DNA of 64,000 bases from Motacilla alba alba (taxonomy: Eukaryota > Chordata > Aves > Passeriformes > Motacillidae), in assembly GCF_015832195.1 (NCBI RefSeq), contig NC_052030.1:11427439-11491438 (forward strand). Direction: 5' to 3'. Positions 1 through 13,000 of this stretch are shown piece by piece (position 1 is the first letter of the stretch; each line of letters opens with the position of its first letter). The notes beneath the pieces were generated by a model that did no database searches, was not told the DNA's origin, and worked only from the letters and a program-made list of their open reading frames with translations. The position numbers and the translations under genes were made by a program.

Positions 1-922
1 CAATGCTAACCAGAACACAGCTTTAGTGTCAATGGGGCCTCTACCTCTGGGTTCAGTGAGAACAGGGGCTCTGGAATGTATTTAAGAGAAAGAATGTAGA
101 TTTTAGCTGCATTTTTTTTTGTAATAAGCCCCTTGCAGCTGATACCTAGAATACACCCAAAAAGCAAATTGCTCTTCAAGTTGCTATAGATTCCCTGAGC
201 TGTTGTAACTGGCCTGGGTACAAATGCAGTTGTGGGTGGATCCATTTTTAAAAAGTGCTGCAGCAAGATCTTGGCTAAATTTGACAAGTGAGTGGGGCCT
301 GCAGAAAGCATTTTATTCACTTCATTAAACATGGGGTTTAGTTTGTGCCCATCTAACAAATCAGGCCTCTAGATTGAGCAATTACAATACTTGAAGATAC
401 TGAACATATAGAAAGCCACTTCTTTGGACTTTCAACTTTAAAATGAGCAGAGGATCACCAGAATTATCCAGCTCTAGTTATACAGTATTCTTCATTTAGT
501 CCTGCATGATTCAAATATTAGACAAATGTTTTCTTTCAAACAAGAAAATCATCTCATCATCTCACTGTAGACTTTGCTCCCTCCAGTCTTCTCTGGCCCC
601 CCAAGTCCTAAATTCTGCCAACTCAGTTGTGTTTCACTCACACTCCATCACGAGCACCAGTCTGGGTGTAAAACAGAAGCCTTTACAGAGAGGTCACCAC
701 CTCATGACCTCAGCAGCTGGAGGCCCTTGTGTGACAAACAGAGGGCACATAGGACACAAGGCACTGATTTCACTGCAAGAAAATTCCTTTTCTGGCAAAT
801 CAGGAGCAAGCTAATGCTACAGGGCCAGTTCTCCTTCTCACTATTTCCAGTTGTGTTGATAACTTTTATGTCACATGTGGCTGTAACCCTTTAACAGCTC
901 ATGTGGGTCCAGAGGGACTCAC
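1..922 (-). other. PITPNM2 intron 14, partial
   Basis: Intron following coding exon 14, running off the window edge. I see no exon, repeat or motif I can support in it. The short open frames on both strands have no recognisable content. Confidence 0.8.
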
Positions 923-1093
923 CCAGAACAGCAGAGTTGCCGTCGCCCAGCGGGAACCTCTGGTACCGGGGAATATTGAAGGGGGGCAAAAGGTAAAACT
1001 TCCTCTCCAAAAGAGGCTCGAGGCGTGAAGCAGATGGGTCTGCAGGGTGGAACAGGTTATAGACCTGCTGACAAGCTGGTCTGAGCTGAAAGA
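923..1093 (-). CDS. PITPNM2: PITPNM2 coding exon 14 (residues 730-787), DDHD domain
   Basis: Reads (I)[20 protein letters not shown], then [12 protein letters not shown] and [16 protein letters not shown]; 171 nt. [15 protein letters not shown] carries the conserved HPxDPxAxRxEP pattern of DDHD proteins, with D748 probably one of the domain's signature Asp residues. The acceptor is TTGTCTTTTCAG|TCTT and the donor GTTCTGG|GTGAGT. The next exon is not visible in 1-922. Confidence 0.95.
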
Positions 1094-4000
1094 CTGAAAA
1101 GACAAATGAAAAACCCCTCAAGTATCAAAATATCGCTTGTTAGAATATTGTAAATATTTGTCTTGAAAAATGACAACTGTCAGGTTACAAAATTGCAAAA
1201 GATTTATCATTTATGGACTCTCACATCTCCTAGTTTAGTCAACTGAAGCAATTTATTACAATGTTTACTGACTCAAGAATTGCCCAGTGCTTTTCCTGTT
1301 TGGAAATGGTATTACCAGTGGTGCGTAGAGCACAGGGAGATCTGCTTCTTTACGGTGCAATAAACATGATACAGAAATGTTTGGGGTTAACCAGACTCCT
1401 GCAGGTGCAGCAGGAGGTGCCTGCACCACCCACCCAGGGAGCAGTTTGCTCCTGGACTTACTGTCAAGAGCTGGAATTACAGTTTTCCTCAGCGCAAGCA
1501 CCAGGCCCAAGGGAGACCCAAAGAGGAAGAAGTCTGTGATCTCAAAGTCAAACTTCCCAATATTTCCTCCATCCAGCATCGTGGAGCTGCTGGATCTCCT
1601 GGATGTGGGGTCGTTTCTCAGGACGCTAGAATGTAAACTGGGACAAGAACAGAAAATAAAGTCTGATTTATATTCTCACTGTGCTTTCATAATTAAAGGC
1701 TGGATGAGTGACTGACAGGGGATATAATTTCTCTCTCTTCAGTGAAGGAACTGTGCTAATCAACCCACAGTGACCCCACTGCACTGGCATCATTTAAACA
1801 CACAAATCCAAGCTTCAGGTGAGTTCATTTACACACCATCTCCCCAAAATGTTTTTTTCTTTAAGGAGTCAAAATCATAGAACATGTCCAGCTTTTCCTC
1901 CCTCTCTCAAGTGTCAAATTGCAAAATTCCACCTCTGTGCTGCACAGGCTGGGCAATGCACAGGTTTAACACAGAGATTTAAATTCACATTTTCCTTGGA
2001 CACTGAAGAAGAATTTGAAAATCCTGGGAATCCACCCCCACGTTAGGGAGAGTTGCTTCTTTGCAGTCTAAATCTGGGGAGTGGAATGACAGATGTGTAA
2101 CACGGATAACCTGGCTCACAAAAGGCTTTCTGAGATGCTTCTATTCCCACCCAAAAGCACAGAGCTGCAAATTCCTTTGCTCTCCAGGTTGTGCAGATTC
2201 CAGGGGCAGCTGTAGTGGGTTATCTCATTATAATTAGAAGCAGAGAGTCGAAGGCAGTACCAGCAGTGCCTTAAGAGGGTGTTTGCAAACACTTAAAAAT
2301 GCATCAGAACAGGTTCTATAAAACATTTAGGAGAAATGGATGCCATAAGAGATGGGTTGGATAAAGGGTTTACAGGCCTGGAGTTGGGAATGATGCAAAT
2401 CCAGCAGTCTCCTGCCAGCTCTGTGGCCCCAAAACAAAACCTCTGGTGGTGACCAGTACTTGTCACATCCTCATGTGCAACAGCTCTGGCTCATCTGGCT
2501 ACTTCTGAGGACAGTGAGAGCCCAGCACTGCTGTGGTCCCAAAACAGGGCTGTTCCACCATCCTCAGCTCAGAGCAGTAGCTCACAGACCCCTCAGAAGC
2601 AGCCACAGCCCTGGAGAAGCTGCAAATGCTCACACTTTTGGGGAAGAAAACCGGGTTTCAGGCAGGCTTTGCTTTCCTGCCATGGCAAATAAGGAATAAT
2701 CCCAGTGACAGCTCCCGTGCTGAACGCCGTTCCCAGAGGATGCTGAACCTCCTCCTGCTCCTGCTGCGCTGTGTGCTCCCTCTGGAGCTGCACACAGGCA
2801 CATGCACAGCCCTGCTCTCCTGCTTCCCAGCCAGGCAATGATAAGTTACTTATGCCAGACACACACACATCACGGGGAGTCAAAACAGCGGTGTCAAAAG
2901 CGGGAGGAACGGGAGGTTACAGCAGTGACAGCTCAAACGAGCCTGTTCCTGTTCCTGTGATGCAAATAAGGCTGCAGAGCCCTGAAACAGCTCTGAGAAG
3001 AAGCCACCTTTGGTGGAGCTACAATTGCTTTAGCTAACAAGATGTAACGCAGCGAGTTTGCTGTGTGTGAGGAATGCAAAGTCATTCAGAACACGCTCGG
3101 TTTCGCTGAAGGCAGGGTGACAGCGACCAAGGCTCCAGAGGAAAAGCTGTCCCCATGGCAGGATGGGTGCAGGGGCTGTTTGGTGTATTCCACACAGCTT
3201 CCCACAGCACCTCTGCGTGGGGAAGGGAAGGAGCAGAGCAGGCACAGCACAGAGCAGTTTGGGCATCTTCAGTCCTTCTGCCGGGAACTCGGTATTGCCT
3301 TTTCAGCCATCAAAGGAAATGAGAGCCAAGGGGAACTCTGGGTCTGTCATGCTCCAAGCAACCTGCAGTGCCCTGTTCTCCCTTTAAAGAGCAGCAGATG
3401 TACTGTGTGCATTAATTAAACAAGAGCTTATGGATTTCAGAAGCAAATCAACTCATTTACAATAATACAAGTACGGCACAGCCAGAAATAATGTAGTTGT
3501 GCAGAAGGACTGAATTTAAAAATAAATGTGTGATTGTAATCTCCAGATGCTGCTCTGGCTTGCTGGGCATTATCCCAGAGAAGTGGGTAGGTCTGATACA
3601 TGAATAAAAATGAGTGTCTTTGGCACAGGCTGAAATCTGCAGTGGGCACGGAGAGAAAGGTCCCTGTGTGCCAGGCTGCCCGTCTGCCGAGCCCTGGAGG
3701 AAAACTTGGCTCTGCTCTGCCAACCTCCTGCTCGAAGCTACGTCACACCAGGGCTTGGTTTTAGCATGGGAAAAATCAGTCCTTGATGGCAGAGGCCAGT
3801 GGGCATTCTGCTGGTGCTGGCTGGGAGAACAAGGTCCAGGGATGGGCGTGGGAGCCACGTCCTGCTGACATGCAGGAGGGGACGAGTGAATCCCTGCTCC
3901 CCAGCCTCCTCTGCACTAGGGATGAGGTGAATTCCTGCTCCCCAGCCTCTCCTGCACCACAGATGAGGTGAATTCCTGCTCCCCAGCCTCTCCTGCACTA

Positions 4001-7000
4001 CAGATGAGGTGAATCCCTGCTCCCCAGCTTCCCTAGAACCACAGAGCTGAGTGAAAAACATGCAGAGAGAGCTCCTACTGCAGCTTCAACCTGCCCCTTT
4101 CCCTGAGGGAATCCTGGTTTTGAGTTCTGGGAAGAGACTAATTTTCAGCCCAAGGTCTAAAGGGAGGTTTAAAAACACATAAAATTCTTAAGAAGTGAAG
4201 ATGCACCAATCTGTCACCCCACTGAATCCTAGCAGCTCTTGCCAGGGAGTCACAAGTGCTGCATGTTGGGTGCAGGCAGAGCCCTTCAGAGATGGAACAG
4301 GAAGGACCAGCACAAAGCTATTTGGAACAACAAAATGAGCAATCCATTATCCACATCAGGCTCAGCACTTATTCTAAAATAGGTGCAAAAATGCATCAAG
4401 ATGCCAGCCTGATTTCCTTAACTGAGTCTGTGCCCCCGAGGTCAATAACAAGGAGGAAAATCAGCACATTTTTGCACAACTCATATTTTCCCTGTAATAC
4501 AGGAGACTGTTTTGAGGAGGCAAGAACAAGAGCCTGATTGCCTTTTATTAACCTGCTGGAAATAGCCAAGAACCTCACTGGGGACTTTGTAAGTGCAGCT
4601 GTCTTTCTGAATATCCTATCCCTGTGCACCAACAACATTCACTTGGATACCTTCTCTCTCCCATAAATCATTTACCAAAGGGCCCTGACATGGCAGGACA
4701 ACACAAATCCCTGTGCTAAAACAATGACTCCAGGTAGTGATGGAAGGGGAGAAATGCAGGGGAAGCCTTCAGTTCAGCACAGGGCAAAAGGAACAGCCTT
4801 GGATGCAGCTGCAATGCAGGTGATGGGGTGTGCTGTGGGGGACACTGCTCCCCAGCTCCTGGACATGAGAGAAGAGGGATTAAGAGCATATTTACTGCAG
4901 TTCCTCCAGGCCTGCAGGAGAAAAAGCTCTGGGCTGCCCACTTCTAGAGGCTGAAGAAGATTCAGTCAGAGAAATCCTCTGGGTTTACAGAAATAATCCC
5001 TGAATGACCAGTGGCCATGGGCAGACTGCTGTGAAAATTCCATGAGTTATGTTAACAGACACATTTCTGAATGCCCATTTGAAAAAGCTTAAAAATGTGA
5101 TACTGGGGGCTTCAACAGTGAGTAACAAATTTGAAACACATCCTTGCTGTAATGAAGCCTTGGCAGGGGACAGAATAACTCAAAATCAGGTTTTAGAGAT
5201 GCTTTAAAATTAATACAACGCTGGGTTCCCAGCTCTGCTTCATCAAGTTCCCTTACATGATTTCTCCATTTGCTTTCTGACCTCCATCCCACACTTGGAG
5301 CCCAGCAGAGCAGCAGCTCCCTGACTGCCTTGGCTGTCACACAACAGCTCAAAGGGCTTCCTGCCATTGCACCACTGATGCACTAAAGAAGCTGGATTCT
5401 CTCAGTGCCACTCAGCAAGAAAGCTGTTAATTTTTTTTGCATACATAACACACTGAAATCGATAACCCTCTAATCTAAATTGTTTTCCTACACCTTGCTT
5501 ATCACAGGATGACAAAGCAACACTCAGGCTCCACAGATACACCACCCGCAGCTCCAGGACACCGCTGGATGATCTGTTCCTTCCAAATCTTAAATCTTAC
5601 CTTGAAAGAAAGGCTTGATGCTGCTTTATCGTGTCCAGCTCATAGGTGGATGAATCACTCCTTTTTCGTGGCAGCTGCTTCTTTGGATCTTCTCCATTGC
5701 TACGAGGAATATCAATGTTGCTCCTGCTGAGGTGTCTGCTGGCTTCCAGATTAGAGCCACTGGAACAGTGGCTGTTGTTCACCGTTATCCCAGGAGACAG
5801 AAGGTCGGTATCCTGGGATTTGAAATGTATGGATTTAGCTGAATTAAGAATACACCCACATGGTAACACCTCCCTCCCTCCTTTCCCCATTTACCCCAAG
5901 ATCCAGTTGAGGCCAGTACAGAATCTCAGGCCCAATCACTCCCTAAAGTGTGGGTGATGCTTCACACCAGAGGGTGAAACATCCTTGTTTAGAGCAAACA
6001 CACCCAAACTGACACCCAAATGCACCTTAAGACATGTCTGCCACTGATAATGAACAGAGCCTCTGCTGTTTCAGGAGATCCCTGCTCAAAGCAGGCTCTG
6101 TGGAGGAGCTGGGAGCCAGCACTACCTGGACGCTCACGACGCTCCCTCGCCGGCTGCTGTTCTGGCTCTCGGACACGGTCTGGTTGCTGTAGCATAAGGC
6201 ATCAAACCCCAGGATCCCTCCAACACAGTCCCCTACCAAGCAGACCTGAGGCAGGAAACAGAAGCAGGGGAGGACAGGGAGGAGGAATAAAAAGGAAATT
6301 AAAAAAAGAAGCCCCTTGACTTCAGTTCAGAACTAACAGTTGGACAGAGAGCTGGATTACAGCTGGACAAGCTGGAGTGACAGGATGCCCAGTGCCTTCA
6401 TCAGTACAACTGCTCAGCCAGTGAAACCCATCACTGCCTGCAGACTCCCATTCTCTCACACAGCTCAGCTGTCCTGGCTGTCCCCACCAGCCAACTGGAG
6501 CAACAGGACAGCAACACAGAGCCCTGATCCTGGTGCTAACTGCAGAAACCAAGCTGGATCCCCCTTGCCAGCTGCCTGTGCTACCTCAGGGAAGCTTCTG
6601 CCCATTTGTATCCTGAAGGATAACAGTGTTCTGCCTCCAAGGGTATGAGCAGACAGGCAGAGTAAAGCACCAAGATCCCTGGGCAGGAGAGGGCTGGCTG
6701 GGAAGGAGCTCAGGGTGAATAAACCACAAGACAGCAGTGCAGTGTGACAGCTCCTCTAATGTCTGCCCTTGGGCTGGGGAGTCACTTTGCTCAGAGGTGT
6801 GAGGCTCAGTTGTGCTCTTTATGAGGTGCAGCAGCTGCACAGCCTCACAAAATAAACCCATGGGTGTGACAGCTCCAGCACGAGCTGCTCAAGGTCCTTT
6901 AAAGCCAGGAATGCCTAAACAGCCTTGGTTTGCAATAGGGACAAGACCATGTTTAGCAACAAAGGCAACATTCCTGCTCAGGCAAGGTGTGTCACACTGC

Positions 7001-10000
7001 AACCTGATTAACTTCACAGCCTTGGAGCTTCATTTCTGAACACAAACTCAGGCTTTGCTTTGAATCCCAAAGGTTCAGGACAGTGCACAAGCAATAATCT
7101 CTCCCTCTCAGAAAGAAAGGAATGGAAAGCACAGCACTTCCTTATTGCAGCCCAGCACTGTCATATTTCCATCCCTCCTGAGAGATTTATGGCAAAGAGA
7201 GTTTCAGAAGGAAATTGCTTCACTTGTTCTTGCTCTGGCTGTGGCCTGAGCAGCCCCTGGCTCACCTGGCCATTGAAGGAGGTGCCCTCCTGGGATTTGA
7301 TGAACTCACTGTAGGCCTGGTTGGCTCTGACAATGACAGTGGCCACGGCTTCTTGGTACTGTGGGGAGGACGTGGCGAGCAGGGGGAGTGCGGCGAGGGG
7401 AATGTGATCCTGGCTGTTGGACAGGCAGCCCTCATCATAACTGTATGGGCTGAGGCTGCAGAAGGCAAGAGACAGTGGGAATATGGGGAAAACAACTTGC
7501 AGGCAGTACAGTCAAGTGTTGTGGTTCATAAAAAAAAAGCCTCAAGACAGAAAGGCCATTTATTCCTCTGTGAATGGGTGAGAGCTTAATAAATCTTTCC
7601 CTCTCATCAAACGTAAATCTTCAAGGACAACATACTTACACTGACAGAACAACCTCCAGACAAGGAATTAAATCCTTAGTATTTATTGGATTAATTAGAA
7701 TAAATCAATCTCAGAACTTGTGCTGCATGATTACTGTATTCACTGCAGCTAAGTATGAAATCGAGATTGAATGCCTGGCTGGTACATTAATAAATGCATT
7801 CTCAAAACATGGTCAGAGCTCCCAGTGCTACATGCAGAACATCTCAGGGAAACAAATAAAACAAAACCAACTCCCCAAAAACCCCCACTCCATGATAAAA
7901 CAGCATCAGCTTACCTGGACACCAGGGAAAATGCTTCAGAGCAGATGGCTGGGCAAGGGACAAGTTTGATGGCAATGTGTCCCAGAGCAGCTGGGTAATG
8001 CACCCTCATCACCGTGTCAAACACGGTCGTGATGGTGTTGACATCCCCTTGCTTGGAGCTCTGGTCACCACTTCCTGAGTCCAGGATGTTCCCTCCATGG
8101 AGGACCAAGAGGAGGACATGGATTTTACTTGGCTGCATTAATGGCTGCACTGATTCATCCTAGGAGGGGATGGAAGAGAGCACACAGAAACACTCATTTT
8201 TCAAAGGGGTGTGACTTGTGCTTAATTTATGGCAAATTAATTTATGGCAAAGGCTATTAGATACACCACAACATAACGCTGAGAACCCGAGTACTCCTTC
8301 CAGGTCTCTTATCCTACACTTGTGCATGCACAAATGCACACACAGCCTCAGTCTGACTTGTCAGAAGCAGAAGGAATTCTGAAAGTAAAAAAAAAAAAAA
8401 AACCAACAAAAAAACCAAAACCTGCATAAAATTGTATCCAGGTAAAACATGGCAGCAGTGAAGACATCCTTGTGTATATTAGGGTGGAAAAATACAGAAA
8501 TAAGAGATGAGTGTTGTTTTTTGTGGGGTGCTGAGCTCAGCTGAAGCAGTTGGCAGTGAAACACATTCAGCAAAATTAAGAAATGAGATCAAACAGGTCA
8601 GCAATTGGCAAGTTACTGAGAAGTTGTGGGAAGATCAGTCATTGCATGTTTGCCTAACACAGAAGTTATAAATATGACTTCAGATTTCTTTAAACTGTTG
8701 CAAGAGAGGAACTGAAAAAAGTTCATGACCCCATGACCCAAGGAACAGCCAGCATGTGGCTGGGAGACTGCTGCATGAACACAGTGAGGGATTTTATTTT
8801 GGCTGTCCAGGTGATTTGCTGATTGTGTTGAACCAATTCCTTGCCTAAACAGACAGGCTGGAATGTGGGGGAAGGAGGGAATTGTATCCTTATCATTAAT
8901 GCCCTGCCAGAAGAGCTGTAAGCCCAGTCCTGATGTCCCAGGCAGGTACAAGAGCATCCATGTGCACACACTGTAACACAACAGAGCAGGAACTATTTTA
9001 ATATCTATTTGCTACCAGGGCTTTCAGTGTTTACAGCTCCCACACGGACTCAAATGCTCCATCCTACATCTGTGAGATCTGTGCAAACCCTTCTGTACTT
9101 GACCCCTGTGCTAGCAGAGACATCTGAGAACATCCTGAGCAACTCCCTGCTGCCATTGAGGAGGGTAAGAAAAGGATGGAGGGCAGCAGTGTTTTCCATT
9201 TGGCAAATTGTTCTAATTCTAGCATCTTCAGTCACCTGTTGTCCTTTGAGCAGTGATTGAGTCCCTGACAGACCTGCTGGTGGGAGGAAAGCATGCTCAG
9301 GCACACATTAGCAGCCTAACAACTTCATCACATTTTTGCCAGATAATGTTAAAGCTTGTCTTACTACACAGCCCACCAGAAGTATTAAAATTCTCATCCA
9401 AGTCTGTAATAACGATTTTTCCAGACCTCCTGCATAAGAATGGCCTTGAATTATTTAGCACCATTCCACTGTATTCATGCCTGCTCTTCAAAACTCCTCT
9501 GACTCCAGTTTTAGCACCTGCACAATGAACCCTTCCCTGGGTGGAGGCACAGGAGGAGCCCTCAAAGCGTCTCAGCACCTCTTCTGCTTCCAGACAAGTG
9601 TTTTAAGTGTTCATTTGGAGAACAACATGAGTCACCAAGCTCAGGTCGTGCAGAAGTTTATCAGCAGTGCTTTGGAGGCACCTTTCAGTTCATTACCCTC
9701 TGCTCTGAAGGAAGTGGGGAACTGCTGATTAGTTAAAGGGTGGAGGTAACTATTCAAAACTTCCTTGTAAGATCTGGAGCCTCTTAAAACACCTACATCC
9801 TGAACCACCTTCAAGAGAGGGAAGCTTTTAACCTGAAAATCATTGCAATTGGTGGCACAGGAATTTCATACTATTTTAGCAGACAGCTTGTGAACAACTA
9901 CAAATAACTGTCTTTTTCATCTTGCTTTGAAGTCTGTTCTTTTTCTAAAATGAAGGCAGAAACAGGAGGGGGTTGAGTTTGCACAGCCCTCAGAGGAAGA

Positions 10001-13000
10001 CAAGTTTCCCACACCATCTTGAGCTCCAAGAGAAATCTTAGGGCTGTGACTTGCTTATTTTGAGGTGGCCAGAGCTGTTCCCCTCCCAGCCACCCACTGC
10101 TCACAGCACTTGAGTCCTCAGTTTATTATGGAAAAGCCAAACCACCATGAACTTAGAGCCTGGCACAGACAGCAATTCCAAAACTCATGATCTTTGATGG
10201 ACCACTCAGACCCAATGCAGGCACTCTGCAAAGCAGCTGCACCACCCCTGCAGCACAGACAGGCAGCTGCTGAAGGGCAGGATGAGAACAGCCAGCCTGG
10301 GGTGTCTGACCAGGACTCTGAACTGCAGAAAGCTGGGCTGGCTCAGTGTGGTGTTATTTATTTATTATCTTGCCCAGAGTACTGACCCAGGCTGTTCTAC
10401 AACTGGATTCCAAACACCATTCTGAGCAGCTCCACGCTGTGGGCTACAGCCGAGTGCTGTCCTTTGCACCTTGGTGCTGCAGGGAGGTGTTCTCCCACTC
10501 CCACATCCACACTTGCTCATCTGGCATTGCAGGATAGCTCTACCCTTGAGCTGCTCTGATCCCCACAGGATTACCAGATTTTTCCAGCTGGATACCTGAG
10601 CTGCCTGCAAACTCCACAGCATTTTCTAGATGATGTTCCAAAGATGGGTGAAAAATCCCTTAAAGCTGAATTACAGAAGGACACACACAGGGGCTCAGCA
10701 GCACATGGAGACAAGACACTGCTCACAGCAAAGGGACCCATTTATCCCACACAGAGACATCCCAGCAGCACAGGATCTCTTTACAAGAAGCCAAAGCACT
10801 CACCTCGATGATGCTGAGCCTCTCCACGCTGGAGCCAACGTGGTACTCTGCTGATGTCTCCTGGTACAAGTCACCTGGAAGCACAGAGGTGTAAAATGTC
10901 AGCACTGCAAAGATATTCTTCCATAAAGACACTGCTTGTTCCAATGCCTCACATCTCCTTCATTATTTCATCAAATCATCCTCTCTCTCCTTCCTGTCTC
11001 CTTCCTCCTGAGAAGCCTGGGCAATGCCGGGTCATTTATTTTCCAGCACTTTCTGGTAACCTGGCTAAGAGCTGAGGACATTAGTGAGCTCTTCTCTCAT
11101 TACAGCGATCTGGTACTGCTGCTTTATTAAGGATGGCAACAATGGGAAATCCCTGCACGACTGTCAGAAATGATTGGTTTGTGGGAAAATAAAAGGAATT
11201 GCTTGAACTACGCTGGGGAGTAGAGATCTGATGTATTCCTACATCTGTGCCTACACAGACTGACTTTGTAGAAAAAGCTTGAGTGTCACCTTCCACCGTG
11301 ACTCGCTCTGGCTGAGGAGCTACAGCTTCCTTTCACCATTTCATAATGATGAGCAGAAAATAAAACTGAGGCAGATACAGTCAGGAACAAAGGATGGAGC
11401 AAAAGGAAAGAAGAGCCAGGAGAAATTCAAGTCATTTGAGCCAGAGCTGGGATATTTCATCATTATATGAGAGAATCCTGGCTGTCACACAAAGGAGTCA
11501 AACCAATGTGGAAAATAAAGGAGAATCAAAAGCTATCCCAGCTCCCACTGAGCAAATCTTTCCCAGCAGCACTGGGCACTCATTTCTATGCTCTGTCTCA
11601 GCTTCTCCCTTTGTGAGATGAGGATAACAAGTTTTACCTTGTTCACAATGAGGCTGTGACAATTGCCTGGAAATACTGTAAAATAGCACATGCAGTTTGT
11701 ACTTGGAAAAGAATTACCCTGGACATCATCGCATTCGGGGGTTTCAATTTTATCCATCAGGTCGTTGGAACTCCATTTGGTTATTTCTTTCGGGAACATT
11801 TCCTCATTGTCAGACAAGTCCTCTTTAAAAAACAGATTTTTTGAGAGTCACAAACACAAAAATAAGTATACAGAAAAGAGCAAAACCCAGAATTTTAAGT
11901 AAAACCCACAACTCTGTGCAATCTATACACGTTTGGATAGCTTAAGTCAAAATAAACCATATACTTTACCAGCTTTTGTTATACAGAAACCAAAGCACCT
12001 TTTGAAAAGTAAACAAAATGTTTTAGTTGCATGATTTAAACAAACAAAACTCCTGAAACATGGAAAGAAGTAATCTGGATTTTTAATGGCACCACGTTTG
12101 GCCTTTGCTTTGCCATTCTGATGGTGCCAAAGCAGCCAGAATGCTCCAGCACAGGAGAGGACAAAGCAAGGATTCCCACTGGGATCCTCCCAGCCCTGTT
12201 TGAGAGCTGTGGGATTTCTCTGGGGGCAGAATGGACAAGGATCACTGCTGCTCATAGGACCAAACACCTAAAAAGGGCAGGAGCAATAAAGGGAATGTGA
12301 ACTCCCCAGGCTGATTTCCTCAGGAGATGAGACACAGTCCATGGATCTGCCTTTTCCTGCCCTCAGTATCTTCCAAATCCCCCGGCTCAGTTCAACCATG
12401 GTCAATAAAGAAAAAGGGTCCCAAAAATATTATGTTCTTAGAAGTGTAATTAAAAGGAAGAGACATACAAAGGAGAGCTCTCCTTTCTCTCTCCCCTTTT
12501 TTTTTTTTTCCATTCAGGCTGCATCTTTTGTTGCTATGATGGTTAAGTGCTTTCTAATTTATTTATACCTCTGTGCTTAGTATGTCTTTCCTGAAAATTT
12601 TGGGCTTGTAAATTCAATAAAGAGTTATAAACGTAATAACGGCAGTAATTACAGATGTCTTGAAGATCTAAAAGCTGTAATCTTCAGAGTCCCAGACTAG
12701 GATTTCCCCTTTCTTATTGCTGTACAGCTACTAAGAAAATAATTAGCTGGAAGAATCCCACAATGGGGAAGAAAAAAGGGTTATGAAATATATTAATCTC
12801 TTCAGCAAATCTGAGCAATAGCTTAAAAAAAATTGTATGAAGGGCACTAGGTGAAGATCCAAGCAAAGCCTGATTATTTTTAGGAGTTTCTATTTCAACT
12901 TTGACCATAAAAAGAGAGCAACCTGGAAATTTTGTACCAGCATGCCATTTCCTTTTTCAGCCATGGAAAGAATTTGAGTAAATCCCATTTTCCCTGCACA

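Noticed and set aside
5560..5600. Possible CR1 tail near the exon 12 donor (GGATGATCTGTTCCTTCCAA)
   Set aside because: Only a short resemblance, with no upstream CR1 body.
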